A stretch of DNA of 64,000 bases from JAGTVG01 sp964543195 (GTDB taxonomy: Bacteria; Bacteroidota; Bacteroidia; Cytophagales; Cyclobacteriaceae), in assembly GCA_964543195.1 (NCBI GenBank), contig CAZIXF010000005.1:59215-123214 (forward strand), given 5' to 3'. Both the position numbers and the translations under genes were made by a program. This document shows, piece by piece, positions 33,188-42,270 of the stretch. The first letter of the stretch is position 1; each line of letters starts with the position of its first letter. Under the pieces are notes generated by a model that was not told where the DNA came from, searched no databases, and was given only the letters and a program-made list of their open reading frames with translations.

Positions 33188-36100
33188 ATGCATCTATTGA
33201 AAACATCCCTTTTGGCGGTTTTTTTCGTTTTGGTCTATTTCTCCGGGGTCTTTCTGCATTCCGGTTTAGCTCAAAAGAAACAGGACTCCGGCCTGCTGGC
33301 CGATTCAACCTTTTCAGGCCTGAAGTTACGAAGTATCGGCCCGGCATTCATGTCCGGAAGGATTGCCGATATAGCCATTCATCCAGAAGATGACAATCTC
33401 TGGTATGTGGCCGTGGGTTCCGGGGGAGTGTGGAAAACCCGTAATGCGGGTACTACATGGATACCGGTATTCGATGATCAGCCATCCTATTCCATCGGTT
33501 GCGTGACCATTGATCCTAACAATCCCCATGTTGTATGGGTAGGAACGGGCGAAAATGTGGGTGGCAGGCACGTAGGTTATGGTGACGGCGTGTACCGCAG
33601 TGATGATGGCGGGGAGAATTGGGAAAATATGGGATTGAAAGAATCCCAGCACATTTCAAAAATCATTGTACATCCCGGCATCCCGGATATTGTGTATGTG
33701 GCATCTCAGGGACCTCTCTGGTCAAAAGGAGGTCAGCGGGGGTTATACCGCACAACAGACGGTGGAAAAAAATGGGAAAAAATACTGGGAGGTAATGAAT
33801 GGACCGGAGTAACCGACCTTTTAATAGACCCACGGGACCCGGATAGATTATATGCCGCAACCTGGCAACGACATAGAAATGTAGCGGCTTATATGGGAGG
33901 GGGGCCCGGCTCGGGTATCCACAGGAGTATGGATGGGGGTGATACCTGGGAAGAATTGAAAAAAGGACTACCCGATTCGAATATGGGTAAGATCGGCTTG
34001 GCCATTTCACCCCAGAAACCCGATGTGATCTATGCTGCTATCGAACTGGACCGGAGGACCGGCGGGGTATACAGATCTGAAGACCGGGGTTCCACCTGGG
34101 AAAAAATGTCGGAGGCTGTCTCCGGAGCCACCGGTCCTCATTATTACCAGGAATTATATGCTTCTCCTCATCAATTCGACAGACTCTACCTTGTGGATGT
34201 CCGGATGCAGGTTTCGAATGACGGGGGTCGAAATTTCAGGAGGATGCAGGAGGAACATAAACATTCAGATAACCATGCAATGGCTTTCAGAAAGGATGAT
34301 CCCGATTTTCTGCTGGTGGGAACCGATGGTGGATTATATGAAAGTTTCGACCTGGCCGGGAACTGGAGATTCATGGCCAATCTGCCGGTAACCCAGTTTT
34401 ATAAAGTAGCTGTGGATGATGCCAGGCCTTTTTATAATGTATATGGAGGCACACAGGATAACAATACCCAGGGAGGGCCTTCCCGAACGGACAACCTTCA
34501 CGGCATCCGGAATGCAGACTGGTTTATTACCCTGTTTGCCGACGGCCATCAGCCGGCGACTGAACCAGGAAATCCCGATATAGTCTATTCGGAAGCTCAG
34601 CAAGGGCATCTTTACCGGGTTGACAGGACTACGGGTGAGGTCGTTTTCATCCAGCCCCAGCCCGGACCGGATGAAGCATATGAACGGTACAACTGGGATG
34701 CACCGATCCTGGTGAGTCCTCATTCACCCACCAGGATCTATTATGGTTCACAGCGTGTATGGCGTTCAGATAACCGGGGAGATTCCTGGCAGGCTGTTTC
34801 AGGGGACCTTACCAGGGATCAGGAAAGGATCGCTTTGCCCATAATGGGTAAGACCTGGAGTTGGGACAACCCCTGGGATCTTTATGCCATGTCGAATTAC
34901 AATACGATCACTTCCCTTACTGAATCGCCTTTGCAGGAAGGACTGATCTATGCCGGCACCGATGACGGCCTTATTCAGGTCACCGAAGATGGAGGTGAGA
35001 ACTGGCGGAAAATAGAAGCAGGTAGCCTTCCCGGTGTACCGGCTACCGCTTTCGTGAATGATATCAAAGCCGATCTTTATGAACCCAATACGGTCTATAT
35101 TGCGCTTGATAACCATAAGTACGGCGACCTTGATCCTTACCTGCTGAAAAGCACCGACCGGGGCAGGACCTGGCAGTCCATTAGAGGCAATATTCCGGAC
35201 AGAACCCTGGTGTGGCGAATTGTACAGGATCATGTGAAGCCTGAACTATTGTTTGCCGCTACCGAGTTCGGCATTTATTTCACTTTTGATGGAGGTGTGA
35301 ACTGGATCAGGCTGACCGGCAATGTACCCACGATCTCATTCCGGGACCTTGCCATTCAGAAAAGAGAAAATGATCTTGTGGGAGCTTCTTTTGGCAGGGG
35401 ATTTTATATTTTGGATGATTACAGTATGCTCAGGGAGTTAACTGTTGAGTCCCTTCAGAAAGAAGCCGTACTCTTTTCTTCCATCCGGAAGGCCTGGTGG
35501 TATAAAGAAAGACCGGTTCTGTCATTCAACAGTGAAAAAGCATCACAGGGCGCCTCCTATTTTGTGGCCCCCAATCCTCCGTTTGGGGCTGTATTTACCT
35601 ACTATCTGGCGGAAGACCTTAAAACGGAAAAAGAAATCCGGCAGGAGAAAGAAAAAGATTTGATCAATGAAAACCGGGACGTACCGTTTCCGGGATGGAG
35701 TAAGATCGAGGCTGAAAAAAGGCAACCCGAACCGGTGATATGGTTGACCGTACGAGACGAACAGGGAAATGTAGTAAGAAGGGTTGAAGGATCCAGAAAA
35801 AAGGGATTTCACAGGATTGCCTGGGATTTGCGTTATCCCGCCCCCAATGCCATTGTGCTGGCTTCACTGCAAGACAAAGATGAAGAAGAACCGGAAGGGA
35901 TGATGGTTGCCCCGGGAGTTTATACCGTCACGCTATCCAAGAAGATCGATGATGAAGTGCATGAACTTTCCGCACCTGTACAATTCGAGGTGGAAAAAAT
36001 GCGGGATGGTGCCCTGGAAGGAGCTTCTCCCGAAGTAGTAGCCGCATTCTGGAGAGAGATAGGAGAAATGCTGCATGCCACAACGGCAGCCACATTAGCC

Positions 36101-36502
36101 CTTAAAAATACGATCGGCAGGGTAGAAGCCATGAAAGAAGCTTTATCGAGAGCGGAAACTGCTCCTGGTGAACTGGATCAGCAGTTATACCAGTTGAGAA
36201 TGGATCTGCTGGATCTGGATGAACAATTGCATGGAAGCCGGTCAAAACAGGAAGTGGGGGAGAAAACGGATCCTACGGTGTTGGATCGGTTATCCGTAGC
36301 ATATAATGGCACGCATTATTCCACTTATGGTCCCACACCCCTTATTGAACAAAGTCTGCAGATTGCCAGGGATCAGTTCAAAAATATCCGGGCCGTTTTT
36401 GAAGAAATCCTCCATGAAAGATTGCCCCGGCTGGAAAAACGACTTGAGGAAGCCGGCGCTCCCTGGGTAGAGGGACAGAGCGTGTTTCCGGAAGGGAAAT
36501 AA
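33188..36502 (+). CDS. Large exported BNR/VPS10 (sortilin-like) beta-propeller protein
   Basis: The 1104-residue protein has a signal peptide (to about residue 29) and many BNR/Asp-box-type repeats of the form S-x-D-x-G-x-x-W: YRSDDGGENWE, YRTTDGGKKWE, HRSMDGGDTWE, YRSEDRGSTWE, VTEDGGENWRK, STDRGRTWQS. These build ten-bladed or paired propellers as in VPS10/sortilin and xyloglucanase-like proteins. A C-terminal part (about 760-1104) has beta-sandwich sequence (GFHRIAWDLRYPAPNA) and then helices with heptads. Such proteins are abundant in Bacteroidota and often annotated as glycosyl hydrolases without proof. No conserved catalytic pair was identified, so binding or peptidase-related roles are equally open. 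Confidence 0.85.
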   Translation: MHLLKTSLLAVFFVLVYFSGVFLHSGLAQKKQDSGLLADSTFSGLKLRSIGPAFMSGRIADIAIHPEDDNLWYVAVGSGGVWKTRNAGTTWIPVFDDQPSYSIGCVTIDPNNPHVVWVGTGENVGGRHVGYGDGVYRSDDGGENWENMGLKESQHISKIIVHPGIPDIVYVASQGPLWSKGGQRGLYRTTDGGKKWEKILGGNEWTGVTDLLIDPRDPDRLYAATWQRHRNVAAYMGGGPGSGIHRSMDGGDTWEELKKGLPDSNMGKIGLAISPQKPDVIYAAIELDRRTGGVYRSEDRGSTWEKMSEAVSGATGPHYYQELYASPHQFDRLYLVDVRMQVSNDGGRNFRRMQEEHKHSDNHAMAFRKDDPDFLLVGTDGGLYESFDLAGNWRFMANLPVTQFYKVAVDDARPFYNVYGGTQDNNTQGGPSRTDNLHGIRNADWFITLFADGHQPATEPGNPDIVYSEAQQGHLYRVDRTTGEVVFIQPQPGPDEAYERYNWDAPILVSPHSPTRIYYGSQRVWRSDNRGDSWQAVSGDLTRDQERIALPIMGKTWSWDNPWDLYAMSNYNTITSLTESPLQEGLIYAGTDDGLIQVTEDGGENWRKIEAGSLPGVPATAFVNDIKADLYEPNTVYIALDNHKYGDLDPYLLKSTDRGRTWQSIRGNIPDRTLVWRIVQDHVKPELLFAATEFGIYFTFDGGVNWIRLTGNVPTISFRDLAIQKRENDLVGASFGRGFYILDDYSMLRELTVESLQKEAVLFSSIRKAWWYKERPVLSFNSEKASQGASYFVAPNPPFGAVFTYYLAEDLKTEKEIRQEKEKDLINENRDVPFPGWSKIEAEKRQPEPVIWLTVRDEQGNVVRRVEGSRKKGFHRIAWDLRYPAPNAIVLASLQDKDEEEPEGMMVAPGVYTVTLSKKIDDEVHELSAPVQFEVEKMRDGALEGASPEVVAAFWREIGEMLHATTAATLALKNTIGRVEAMKEALSRAETAPGELDQQLYQLRMDLLDLDEQLHGSRSKQEVGEKTDPTVLDRLSVAYNGTHYSTYGPTPLIEQSLQIARDQFKNIRAVFEEILHERLPRLEKRLEEAGAPWVEGQSVFPEGK

Positions 36503-36512
36503 GTAACCGGGA

Positions 36513-37187
36513 TCAATTTAATATATTCCTGATATAATGCAACAAGGGATGATCCGGATGGTGAAGGGTAAGTTCCCCCTTCAATAAGAACTGGTGAATA
36601 CGCATTAATACCTCATAGTTTGGGGTGTGTACATGTTTAGGGATTTTGAGGATCCTTTCATCTTTTTTCCCGAAAGGAGGCTCAACTTTCGAACTAAATA
36701 AATAAGGGATGAGGGTAACCGGGCAACTGAACGCTATCCGGTCGATTTTGTGCGTATCGAAATATTGATTCAAGCGTGTATTGATGTCTTCAAAAAAACG
36801 AACCGTATTGGCAAGTCTCACCCTTGACCCTGCTCTCGATTTACCCTTTGTTTTCAGGTGCTTGATCTGACTTTTTCCCTGTTTTTTTCGTACCATGTAG
36901 GTTTTGAATACCTTATGATCAATATTACGGCCGTTTTCAAAATATCCGGTTGCGCAACTGCCGGACTGAATAAGCAGAATAATGTAGTGTACCGGTGTGT
37001 TTTTTTGAAATTCAAGCTGATCCGTCAAAGACAGCGTTATGGGAAGACGCATATCAAACAGGATTTCATTCAGGTTATCCCTGACCACAATTTTATGCTT
37101 ATTCTGTTCATAAGTTATATGCTCCTCTGCTGCAGGCATTTGCCTGAGTATCGATACGGACTGAGAAGCGGTTATCCATTGATGCAT
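36513..37187 (-). CDS. bVLRF1-type release factor (Vms1-like peptidyl-tRNA hydrolase of Bacteroidota)
   Basis: The 224-residue protein fits the Vms1-like release factor 1 (VLRF1) fold of the eRF1 superfamily. An early IILLIQSGSCATGYFENGRNIDH strand pair leads to VRKKQGKSQ (Lys101 to Gln107), which aligns with the catalytic GSQ-bearing loop of Vms1/ANKZF1. The next stretch, GKSRAGSRVRLANTVRFFEDIN, matches the SxGxxxR helix after that loop, and IAFSCPVTLIPYLF is the buried strand. Vms1 cleaves peptidyl-tRNA on stalled 60S subunits. A bacterial role in rescuing split or stalled ribosomes is inferred. The gene is convergent with the propeller gene and divergent from a 75-codon gene. Confidence 0.8.
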   Translation of the reverse strand: MHQWITASQSVSILRQMPAAEEHITYEQNKHKIVVRDNLNEILFDMRLPITLSLTDQLEFQKNTPVHYIILLIQSGSCATGYFENGRNIDHKVFKTYMVRKKQGKSQIKHLKTKGKSRAGSRVRLANTVRFFEDINTRLNQYFDTHKIDRIAFSCPVTLIPYLFSSKVEPPFGKKDERILKIPKHVHTPNYEVLMRIHQFLLKGELTLHHPDHPLLHYIRNILN

Positions 37188-37242
37188 TTTATCTGTATTT
37201 AGATCGTATTTGATATAAAATATTGTTTTTTAGATATTTACT

Positions 37243-37260
37243 ATTTATCTTATGATAAAT
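37243..37260. promoter_or_regulatory. Perfect inverted repeat between divergent genes, possible operator
   Basis: ATTTATC, loop TTAT, GATAAAT forms a 7-base perfect inverted repeat in the 84-base space between the bVLRF1 gene and the 75-residue-protein gene. It ends 11 bases before the ATG at 37272. The site could bind a regulator or the hairpin could act in the 75-codon gene's leader. It is AT-rich, so chance is not excluded. Confidence 0.35.
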
Positions 37261-37271
37261 AAATAATAGAA

Positions 37272-37499
37272 ATGGAAGAATCAAAAGAAGTGTTTAAGAG
37301 AAAATTAATGGAATTTTTTGAAAGACATGATCCGGATAAAGTCTTTCTTGTTCCCAAGATAGCCGATAAATTTGAAGGCCAGGAAGATGAGGTATATAAA
37401 CATTTAACTGAATTGTATGCTGAGAAAGAAGGCCATCATATTTCAGATGAAAGTCTTCTTTCGCTTATACCCCCATCCCAGGAAGGATCCGAATATTAA
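37272..37499 (+). CDS. Small acidic hypothetical protein, 75 residues
   Basis: No family is recognised. The protein is soluble, acidic and helical: KEVFKRKLMEFFERHDPDKVFLVPKIADKFEGQEDEVYKHLTELYAEKEG. The DPDKVFLVPKIADKF to HLTELY region reads like a compact helix-turn-helix of about 45 residues, and the tail SLIPPSQEGSEY looks disordered. It is divergent from the bVLRF1 gene and convergent with dinB. A regulatory or adapter role is possible but unsupported. Confidence 0.7.
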   Translation: MEESKEVFKRKLMEFFERHDPDKVFLVPKIADKFEGQEDEVYKHLTELYAEKEGHHISDESLLSLIPPSQEGSEY

Positions 37500-37519
37500 G
37501 TTGATTCAACACGATAGGA

Positions 37520-38596
37520 TCAGAATCTAATGGTTAACTGTGCTCCTGTTGAAATTGATCCCCTTTCTTCGGATTCATGATTCAGGTTGGACAGGGTAAT
37601 TCCAAGTAAACGGATACCATCCCTCAACTCAATCTGGGATATTAGCAGATCGGAGAGTTCCTGTATTTTTTCCAGATCTTCAACCCACTCATTAATGGTT
37701 ATGCTGCGGGTAATCTGTTGAAAATCATTATATTTGACCTTTAGTGTTAAAGTTTTACCTTTGGTGCCAGACCGGCTCATTCTTTCGGATACTTTTTCCG
37801 TGATCCTTCGTGTTTCATGCTGAACCGCTTCACGGTCGGTAAGATCATCGGGAAAGGTATTTTCAGCACCCAGTGACTTACGTATCCGGTGTGGATTGAC
37901 TTCACGTGTATCCTCGGCCCTGGCAATCTGATAATAAAAATGTCCTGTTTTTCCGAAATGTTTAACCAGATCCACTTCTGACCATTGCTGTAATTCGTAT
38001 CCGGTGTAAATTCCCAGGTCTTTCATTTTCTGAGCCGTTACCTTGCCTATTCCAAAAAACTTTTCGATCGGTAGTTTACTGGTAAAATCCAGTGCATTTT
38101 CAGGACGTATGACAAATAATCCATCCGGCTTATTTATATCGGAAGCGGTCTTGGCCAGGAATTTATTGATCGATATACCTGCTGAAGCGGTAAGTTGGGT
38201 TTCCTTTTTGATTCTGTTTTTTATTTCCCTGGCCATCAATGTAGCGGAGAGGATCTGTTTATTATTGGTGGTTACATCGAGATAGGCTTCATCGAGCGAT
38301 AAGGGTTCCACTAGATCGGTGTATTCAAAAAAGATCTGACGGATCTGGTTCGATACTTTTTTATACACATCGAACCGTGGCTTGATAAAGATAAGGCCGG
38401 GGCATAATCTTGCAGCCGTCATTGATGGCATTGCAGAGCGCACACCATATTTCCTGGCTTCATAGCTGGCTGCCGCCACGACACCCCGCCGCGAACTCCC
38501 GCCGACCGCTACAGGCTTACCCCGGAGATCCGGGTTATCCCTCTGTTCCACGGAAGCATAAAAGGCATCCATGTCGATATGAATGATCTTTCGCAT
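37520..38596 (-). CDS. dinB: DNA polymerase IV (Y-family translesion polymerase)
   Basis: The 358-residue Y-family polymerase has the metal ligands Asp8 (IHIDMDAFYASVEQRD), Asp102 and Glu103 (PLSLDEAYLDVT), the steric-gate region around Phe12, and the helix-hairpin-helix FGIGKVTAQKMKDLGI. The little-finger domain runs from about 240, and the C-terminus QLTIRF fits a sliding-clamp binding peptide. It copies damaged DNA with low fidelity. No SOS/LexA box was recognised upstream in the 53-base space to the truncated deacetylase gene. Confidence 0.93.
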   Translation of the reverse strand: MRKIIHIDMDAFYASVEQRDNPDLRGKPVAVGGSSRRGVVAAASYEARKYGVRSAMPSMTAARLCPGLIFIKPRFDVYKKVSNQIRQIFFEYTDLVEPLSLDEAYLDVTTNNKQILSATLMAREIKNRIKKETQLTASAGISINKFLAKTASDINKPDGLFVIRPENALDFTSKLPIEKFFGIGKVTAQKMKDLGIYTGYELQQWSEVDLVKHFGKTGHFYYQIARAEDTREVNPHRIRKSLGAENTFPDDLTDREAVQHETRRITEKVSERMSRSGTKGKTLTLKVKYNDFQQITRSITINEWVEDLEKIQELSDLLISQIELRDGIRLLGITLSNLNHESEERGSISTGAQLTIRF

Positions 38597-38648
38597 AGGG
38601 ATCTTATATTAACTACAGAGTGACTGTATTATCACGAATCTGAATCGA

Positions 38649-39056
38649 TCAGTTTTTCCAGAGTGCTTCACGCCTGTAACATTCTATATGAGTAACAGGT
38701 TCATATCCCAAACCGATATGCGAATAACTGTGATCCTGGAAATCAAAGAGGGGATCTTCCTTAACTTCCCGGTAAAAATCTCTGAATTGCTCTCTGAATT
38801 TAAAAAGTGTTTCTCCTTTACAGAAAAAGGTGGCCGGAATCTCGCTTTTTCTGTGCACTTCAATCACCTTATCAATAAATCCATCCATTTCTGACCATTC
38901 TCCCCACCATTCCGTATCATAGCGAAGTAAAAACAGCTTTTTATTACCGGTATTTCCGGAGCAGCGGCTAATAAAAGGAGCAGACACCAGTACTGACGAT
39001 CCCAATGTAATGTTTTTCAGGAATTGCCGGCGATCCTGTTTAAAAAAGTTATTCAT
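38649..39056 (-). pseudogene. Truncated polysaccharide deacetylase (NodB-type), N-terminal part only
   Basis: A Tat-like signal RRQFLKNITLGSSVLVSAPF is followed by LLRYDTEWWGEW, whose Asp is the NodB general base, then IPATFFCKGETL and FDFQDHSYSHIGLG, whose H-x3-H are the zinc ligands. Family proteins continue for 150 or more residues, with the catalytic His and Arg motifs, but here the reading stops after 135 codons in an unfamiliar tail (IECYRREALWKN). Only 52 bases separate this stop from the dinB start, so the rest was deleted. The remaining zinc site alone is unlikely to be active. Confidence 0.65.
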
Positions 39057-39301
39057 AGTTTTCAGTCTTACGATATCACACTGCGGTCAATGGAAAATTG
39101 TACGATATTATGATCATTTATTCTGTTCATCATGAAGGATCTGGAATAATTTATACCCTGAATATTGATGAATTTTAGAATATTTAATAAGTTTTTTTTA
39201 AAATTATGCTAAATTGAAATGATATTAACTTAATTTTTATTTATTATCATTATTTTCAAGTGTAGATTAACAGAAAGTATAATTTTCAAAAAATCAATAC
39301 G

Positions 39302-39895
39302 ATGCAAAACAACAGTATTTATTTAAGAACAGGTAATTTCTTACTTTTCATTCTGATTGGGACCCTGTCACTCGCGTTCCTGTTTTCCGGGTGTGCAGCC
39401 AAAAAAGAACTTGCCGCTGTGCAGGAAGAACGTAACCAGCTTGAGGCTGATCTTTCTGAATGCCGGCAGAAAAACTCGAGTCTTCAATCCCGGGTAAATG
39501 AATTGGAGGGAATGGAAAGCCAGTTAAATCAAATGAAGAATGAAAACCAGAACCTCGAAAGTCAGCTCAATGCAGCTGAGAACCGGATCGATCAGTTGCA
39601 GCAGAAGGAGCCCGATTGCCCTGAAGAAATGACTGAAGGCATTGTATTTAAAGTCCAGATAGGAGCATTTGAGAAGCGGGAGATCCCGGAAGACCTGGAT
39701 ACCTCGGTTAATCTGGATATTGAAAACCGGGATGGTATGAAGGCCATTGTGGTTGGCCAGTTCAGGGACTATTTTCAGGCCGATGCGCTTCAGAATCATT
39801 TAAGGGATATGGGGGTTTCGGAAGCCTGGATCGTACCTTACAGAGACGGCCAGCGTGTTGAGCTTAAGGATGTCCTGGATACCATCGAGGAATAA
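39302..39895 (+). CDS. Coiled-coil lipoprotein with a SPOR-like C-terminal domain
   Basis: The 197-residue lipoprotein has a signal ending LFSGC (Cys31 or nearby) and then a coiled coil of about 75 residues (LAAVQEERNQLEADLSECRQ onward). The C-terminal part, VFKVQIGAFEKREIP to VVGQFRDYFQADALQNHLRDMGVSEAWIVPY, has the SPOR pattern of strand, helix, strand ending in A-x-I-V. SPOR domains bind denuded peptidoglycan glycans at division sites. The protein is probably anchored in the outer membrane with the coiled coil spanning to the wall. It is a single-gene unit. Confidence 0.82.
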   Translation: MQNNSIYLRTGNFLLFILIGTLSLAFLFSGCAAKKELAAVQEERNQLEADLSECRQKNSSLQSRVNELEGMESQLNQMKNENQNLESQLNAAENRIDQLQQKEPDCPEEMTEGIVFKVQIGAFEKREIPEDLDTSVNLDIENRDGMKAIVVGQFRDYFQADALQNHLRDMGVSEAWIVPYRDGQRVELKDVLDTIEE

Positions 39896-40204
39896 AAAAA
39901 TTCAATACAAAGGGTTTGGTTCTCAATAAACTGAGAATCAATTGAGCACTGCCCGATCAAAAAGCCGTTATTATCAGCATATCATAAATCCAGCGTGATT
40001 GGCAGGATATAATTCCATGTAAAATTTATTGATCAGGTAATTGATCATATTGTCCTATCCATTATTACCCATGATTTCGATCTGCAGCATCTTATTTCGG
40101 TCGAATTGGATGTAAATTCCAAAAAATCAGCATTTCACATGACTATTTTCATTATTAAGGGTTACATTCGATCATTAAAGAATTAACCTAATAAAAATAA
40201 TTAA
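39896..40204. other. Gene-free stretch upstream of hflK with overlapping small hairpins
   Basis: The 309-base stretch contains TTCTCA/TGAGAA (39920-39925, 39932-39937) and CTCAAT/ATTGAG (39922-39927, 39941-39946), two stems that share CTCA and cannot form together. Near 40030-40047 there are two TGATCA palindromes. No coding remnant and no exact TAnnTTTG box is seen; the nearest is TACATTCG at about 40164. Confidence 0.45.
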
Positions 40205-41212
40205 ATGGCTGATTATCAAAATAATAATGAACTGAACATCATATTGCAAAAGATTCGCAGGAATCTTAAAACAATTATTACCGGATTGATCGTTGTGATA
40301 GCACTTTTCAGTATATTCTTTCAGATAGGTCCTGAAGAAGTTGGTGTAATTACCAGGTTGGGAAAATTTACCAGGACGGTAGAGTCGGGTTTGAACTATA
40401 AACTTCCTTTCATTGAAAAGGTATATAAAGTCCCGGTTGAAAGACAACAGAAACTGGAATTCGGATACCGGACAGTCACTGCGGGGGTGCAGACCCAATA
40501 CACTAAATCAGGTGTCCGGGGTGAGTCTTTGATGCTGACAGGTGACCTTAACCTGGCCGATGTGGAATGGGTTGTCCAATACCGGATCGACGATGCCTAT
40601 AATTTTCTGTTTAAGGTACGAAATCCTGAAAACACACTGAGGGACATCTCCGAGGCTGCCATGCGTCAGATTGTCGGCGACAGGACGGTAAATGAAGTAC
40701 TAACGGTTGGAAGAACTGAGGTCGCAGGTAAACTCAAAGAACTTGTCCAGGATCTTTGCAGGGAATATTCGTTAGGTATAAGAATCCAGCAGGTTGTTTT
40801 ACAGGATGTTACGCCTCCGGAACCCGTAAAGGCTGCATTTAATGCCGTAAATGAAGCCCAGCAGGAAAAAGAAACACTGACCAACCAGGCCAAATCAGAA
40901 TATAATAAAGTGATTCCCAGGGCGCGTGGGGAGGCCAAGGAAACGATCCAAAAAGCTGAAGGATATGCAACCGCACGTGTAAATAATGCGCAGGGTGAAG
41001 CTGCCAGATTCAACGCATTATATCGGGAATATATCAAAGCTCCTGAGGTAACCAAACGACGGATATACCTGGAAACCATGAGTGAGGTTCTCCCCAGTTT
41101 GGGAAAGAGGATCATCACCGATGAAGAAGGAAATACCGTACTGCCTCTCCTTCAAATGCAGTTGAATAAATCGCAAATAACCAAACCGAATCAGACCAAT
41201 GAACAGGAATAA
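40205..41212 (+). CDS. hflK: HflK, SPFH-family modulator of FtsH
   Basis: Inner-membrane SPFH protein of 335 residues that forms a large cage with HflC around FtsH and limits its proteolysis. There is an N-terminal cytosolic tail, one transmembrane helix (about 22-40), the SPFH domain starting VGVITRLGKFTRTVESGLNYKLPF, and a long helical part with heptads and AEGYATARVNNAQGEAARFNAL. The start at 40205 is the only ATG ahead of the helix. The stop overlaps the hflC start by 14 bases, so the pair is translationally coupled. Confidence 0.92.
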   Translation: MADYQNNNELNIILQKIRRNLKTIITGLIVVIALFSIFFQIGPEEVGVITRLGKFTRTVESGLNYKLPFIEKVYKVPVERQQKLEFGYRTVTAGVQTQYTKSGVRGESLMLTGDLNLADVEWVVQYRIDDAYNFLFKVRNPENTLRDISEAAMRQIVGDRTVNEVLTVGRTEVAGKLKELVQDLCREYSLGIRIQQVVLQDVTPPEPVKAAFNAVNEAQQEKETLTNQAKSEYNKVIPRARGEAKETIQKAEGYATARVNNAQGEAARFNALYREYIKAPEVTKRRIYLETMSEVLPSLGKRIITDEEGNTVLPLLQMQLNKSQITKPNQTNEQE

Positions 41213-42143
41213 ATTTTTAATAATAGGAATTATCAGTGCGCTTGCTGTAATTATAATATTCCAAAGCGCATACATCGTTGATGAAACCGAGCAAGTAGTT
41301 ATAACACAATTTGGAAAACCTGTGGGAAATTCTGTTACCGAACCTGGTCTCCAGTTCAAAGTTCCCTTTATCCAGGTGGCTAACTTCTTTGAAAAACGTT
41401 ATCTCGAGTGGGATGGAGATCCTAATCAGGTACCGACAAAAGATAAAAAATTCATATTTGTCGATACTTATGCAAGATGGCAGATAACGGATCCGCTGCA
41501 GTTTTTTAAACGTCTTACCAATGAAAGGGGGGCCCAGTCAAGACTGGACGATATTCTGGATGGTGAGACTAGAGACCACATTGCCAATCATCTGCTTGAA
41601 GAAACCGTCCGCACAAGCAACAGGACTCCGATATCATCGGGCACGATAAGTGATATAATTGAAGATACCTTATCTCAGATTGAAGTGGGCAGAAAAAAAA
41701 TACAGATTATGATCCAGGAAGCTGCAAACAAGGAAGCAAGTGATCTTGGAATAGCTATTCTGGATGTCAGATTTAAAAGGATCAATTACGTAGAAGAGGT
41801 GCGAACTCAGGTTTATGAGAGGATGAAAAGTGAACGTTTCCGTATTGCTGATGAATTCAGGTCCGAAGGCCAGGGAGAAGCATCCAGGATCAACGGTGAA
41901 AAGGAAAGGGAACTTAATACTATCCGGTCGGAAGCTTTCCGTGAAGCTGAAGAAATCAAAGGGGAAGCCGACGCAAGGGCAACTGCCATTTACGCTGATG
42001 CCTATGATCAATCGTATACCTCCAGAAACCTGTATAGTTTCTTAAAATCAATGGAAACATTCCGAAAAACGTTTGACAAAGAAACGATGATAATTTTATC
42101 AACAGATAGTGAGGTATATAAATACCTGAAAAATATTGACTGA
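41199..42143 (+). CDS. hflC: HflC, SPFH-family modulator of FtsH
   Basis: The 314-residue partner of HflK has a single N-terminal helix (about 5-22), then VDETEQVVITQFGKPVGNSVTEPGLQFKVPF, the SPFH start. It continues with the ISDIIEDTL region and a long helix with SEGQGEASRINGEKERELNTIRSEAFREAEEIKGEADARATAIYADAY. The tail FRKTFDKETMIILSTDSEVYKYL is a HflC hallmark. It overlaps hflK by 14 bases. Confidence 0.92.
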   Translation: MNRNKFLIIGIISALAVIIIFQSAYIVDETEQVVITQFGKPVGNSVTEPGLQFKVPFIQVANFFEKRYLEWDGDPNQVPTKDKKFIFVDTYARWQITDPLQFFKRLTNERGAQSRLDDILDGETRDHIANHLLEETVRTSNRTPISSGTISDIIEDTLSQIEVGRKKIQIMIQEAANKEASDLGIAILDVRFKRINYVEEVRTQVYERMKSERFRIADEFRSEGQGEASRINGEKERELNTIRSEAFREAEEIKGEADARATAIYADAYDQSYTSRNLYSFLKSMETFRKTFDKETMIILSTDSEVYKYLKNID

Positions 42144-42270
42144 GGGTAGTCCATAAATATAACATCCGGTCGGTTATGTCAAATTTGATATTAAAACCAC
42201 ACCCTCGGAGCAAAGACTGAATTATCCGGGAACTGATCGGTTAGGAATACCCAATGCCACGGAAGAATAA

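Noticed and set aside
39920..39946. Two mutually exclusive hairpins as an attenuator before hflK
   Set aside because: The stems have only six pairs, there is no leader peptide and no T-tract; chance is likely.
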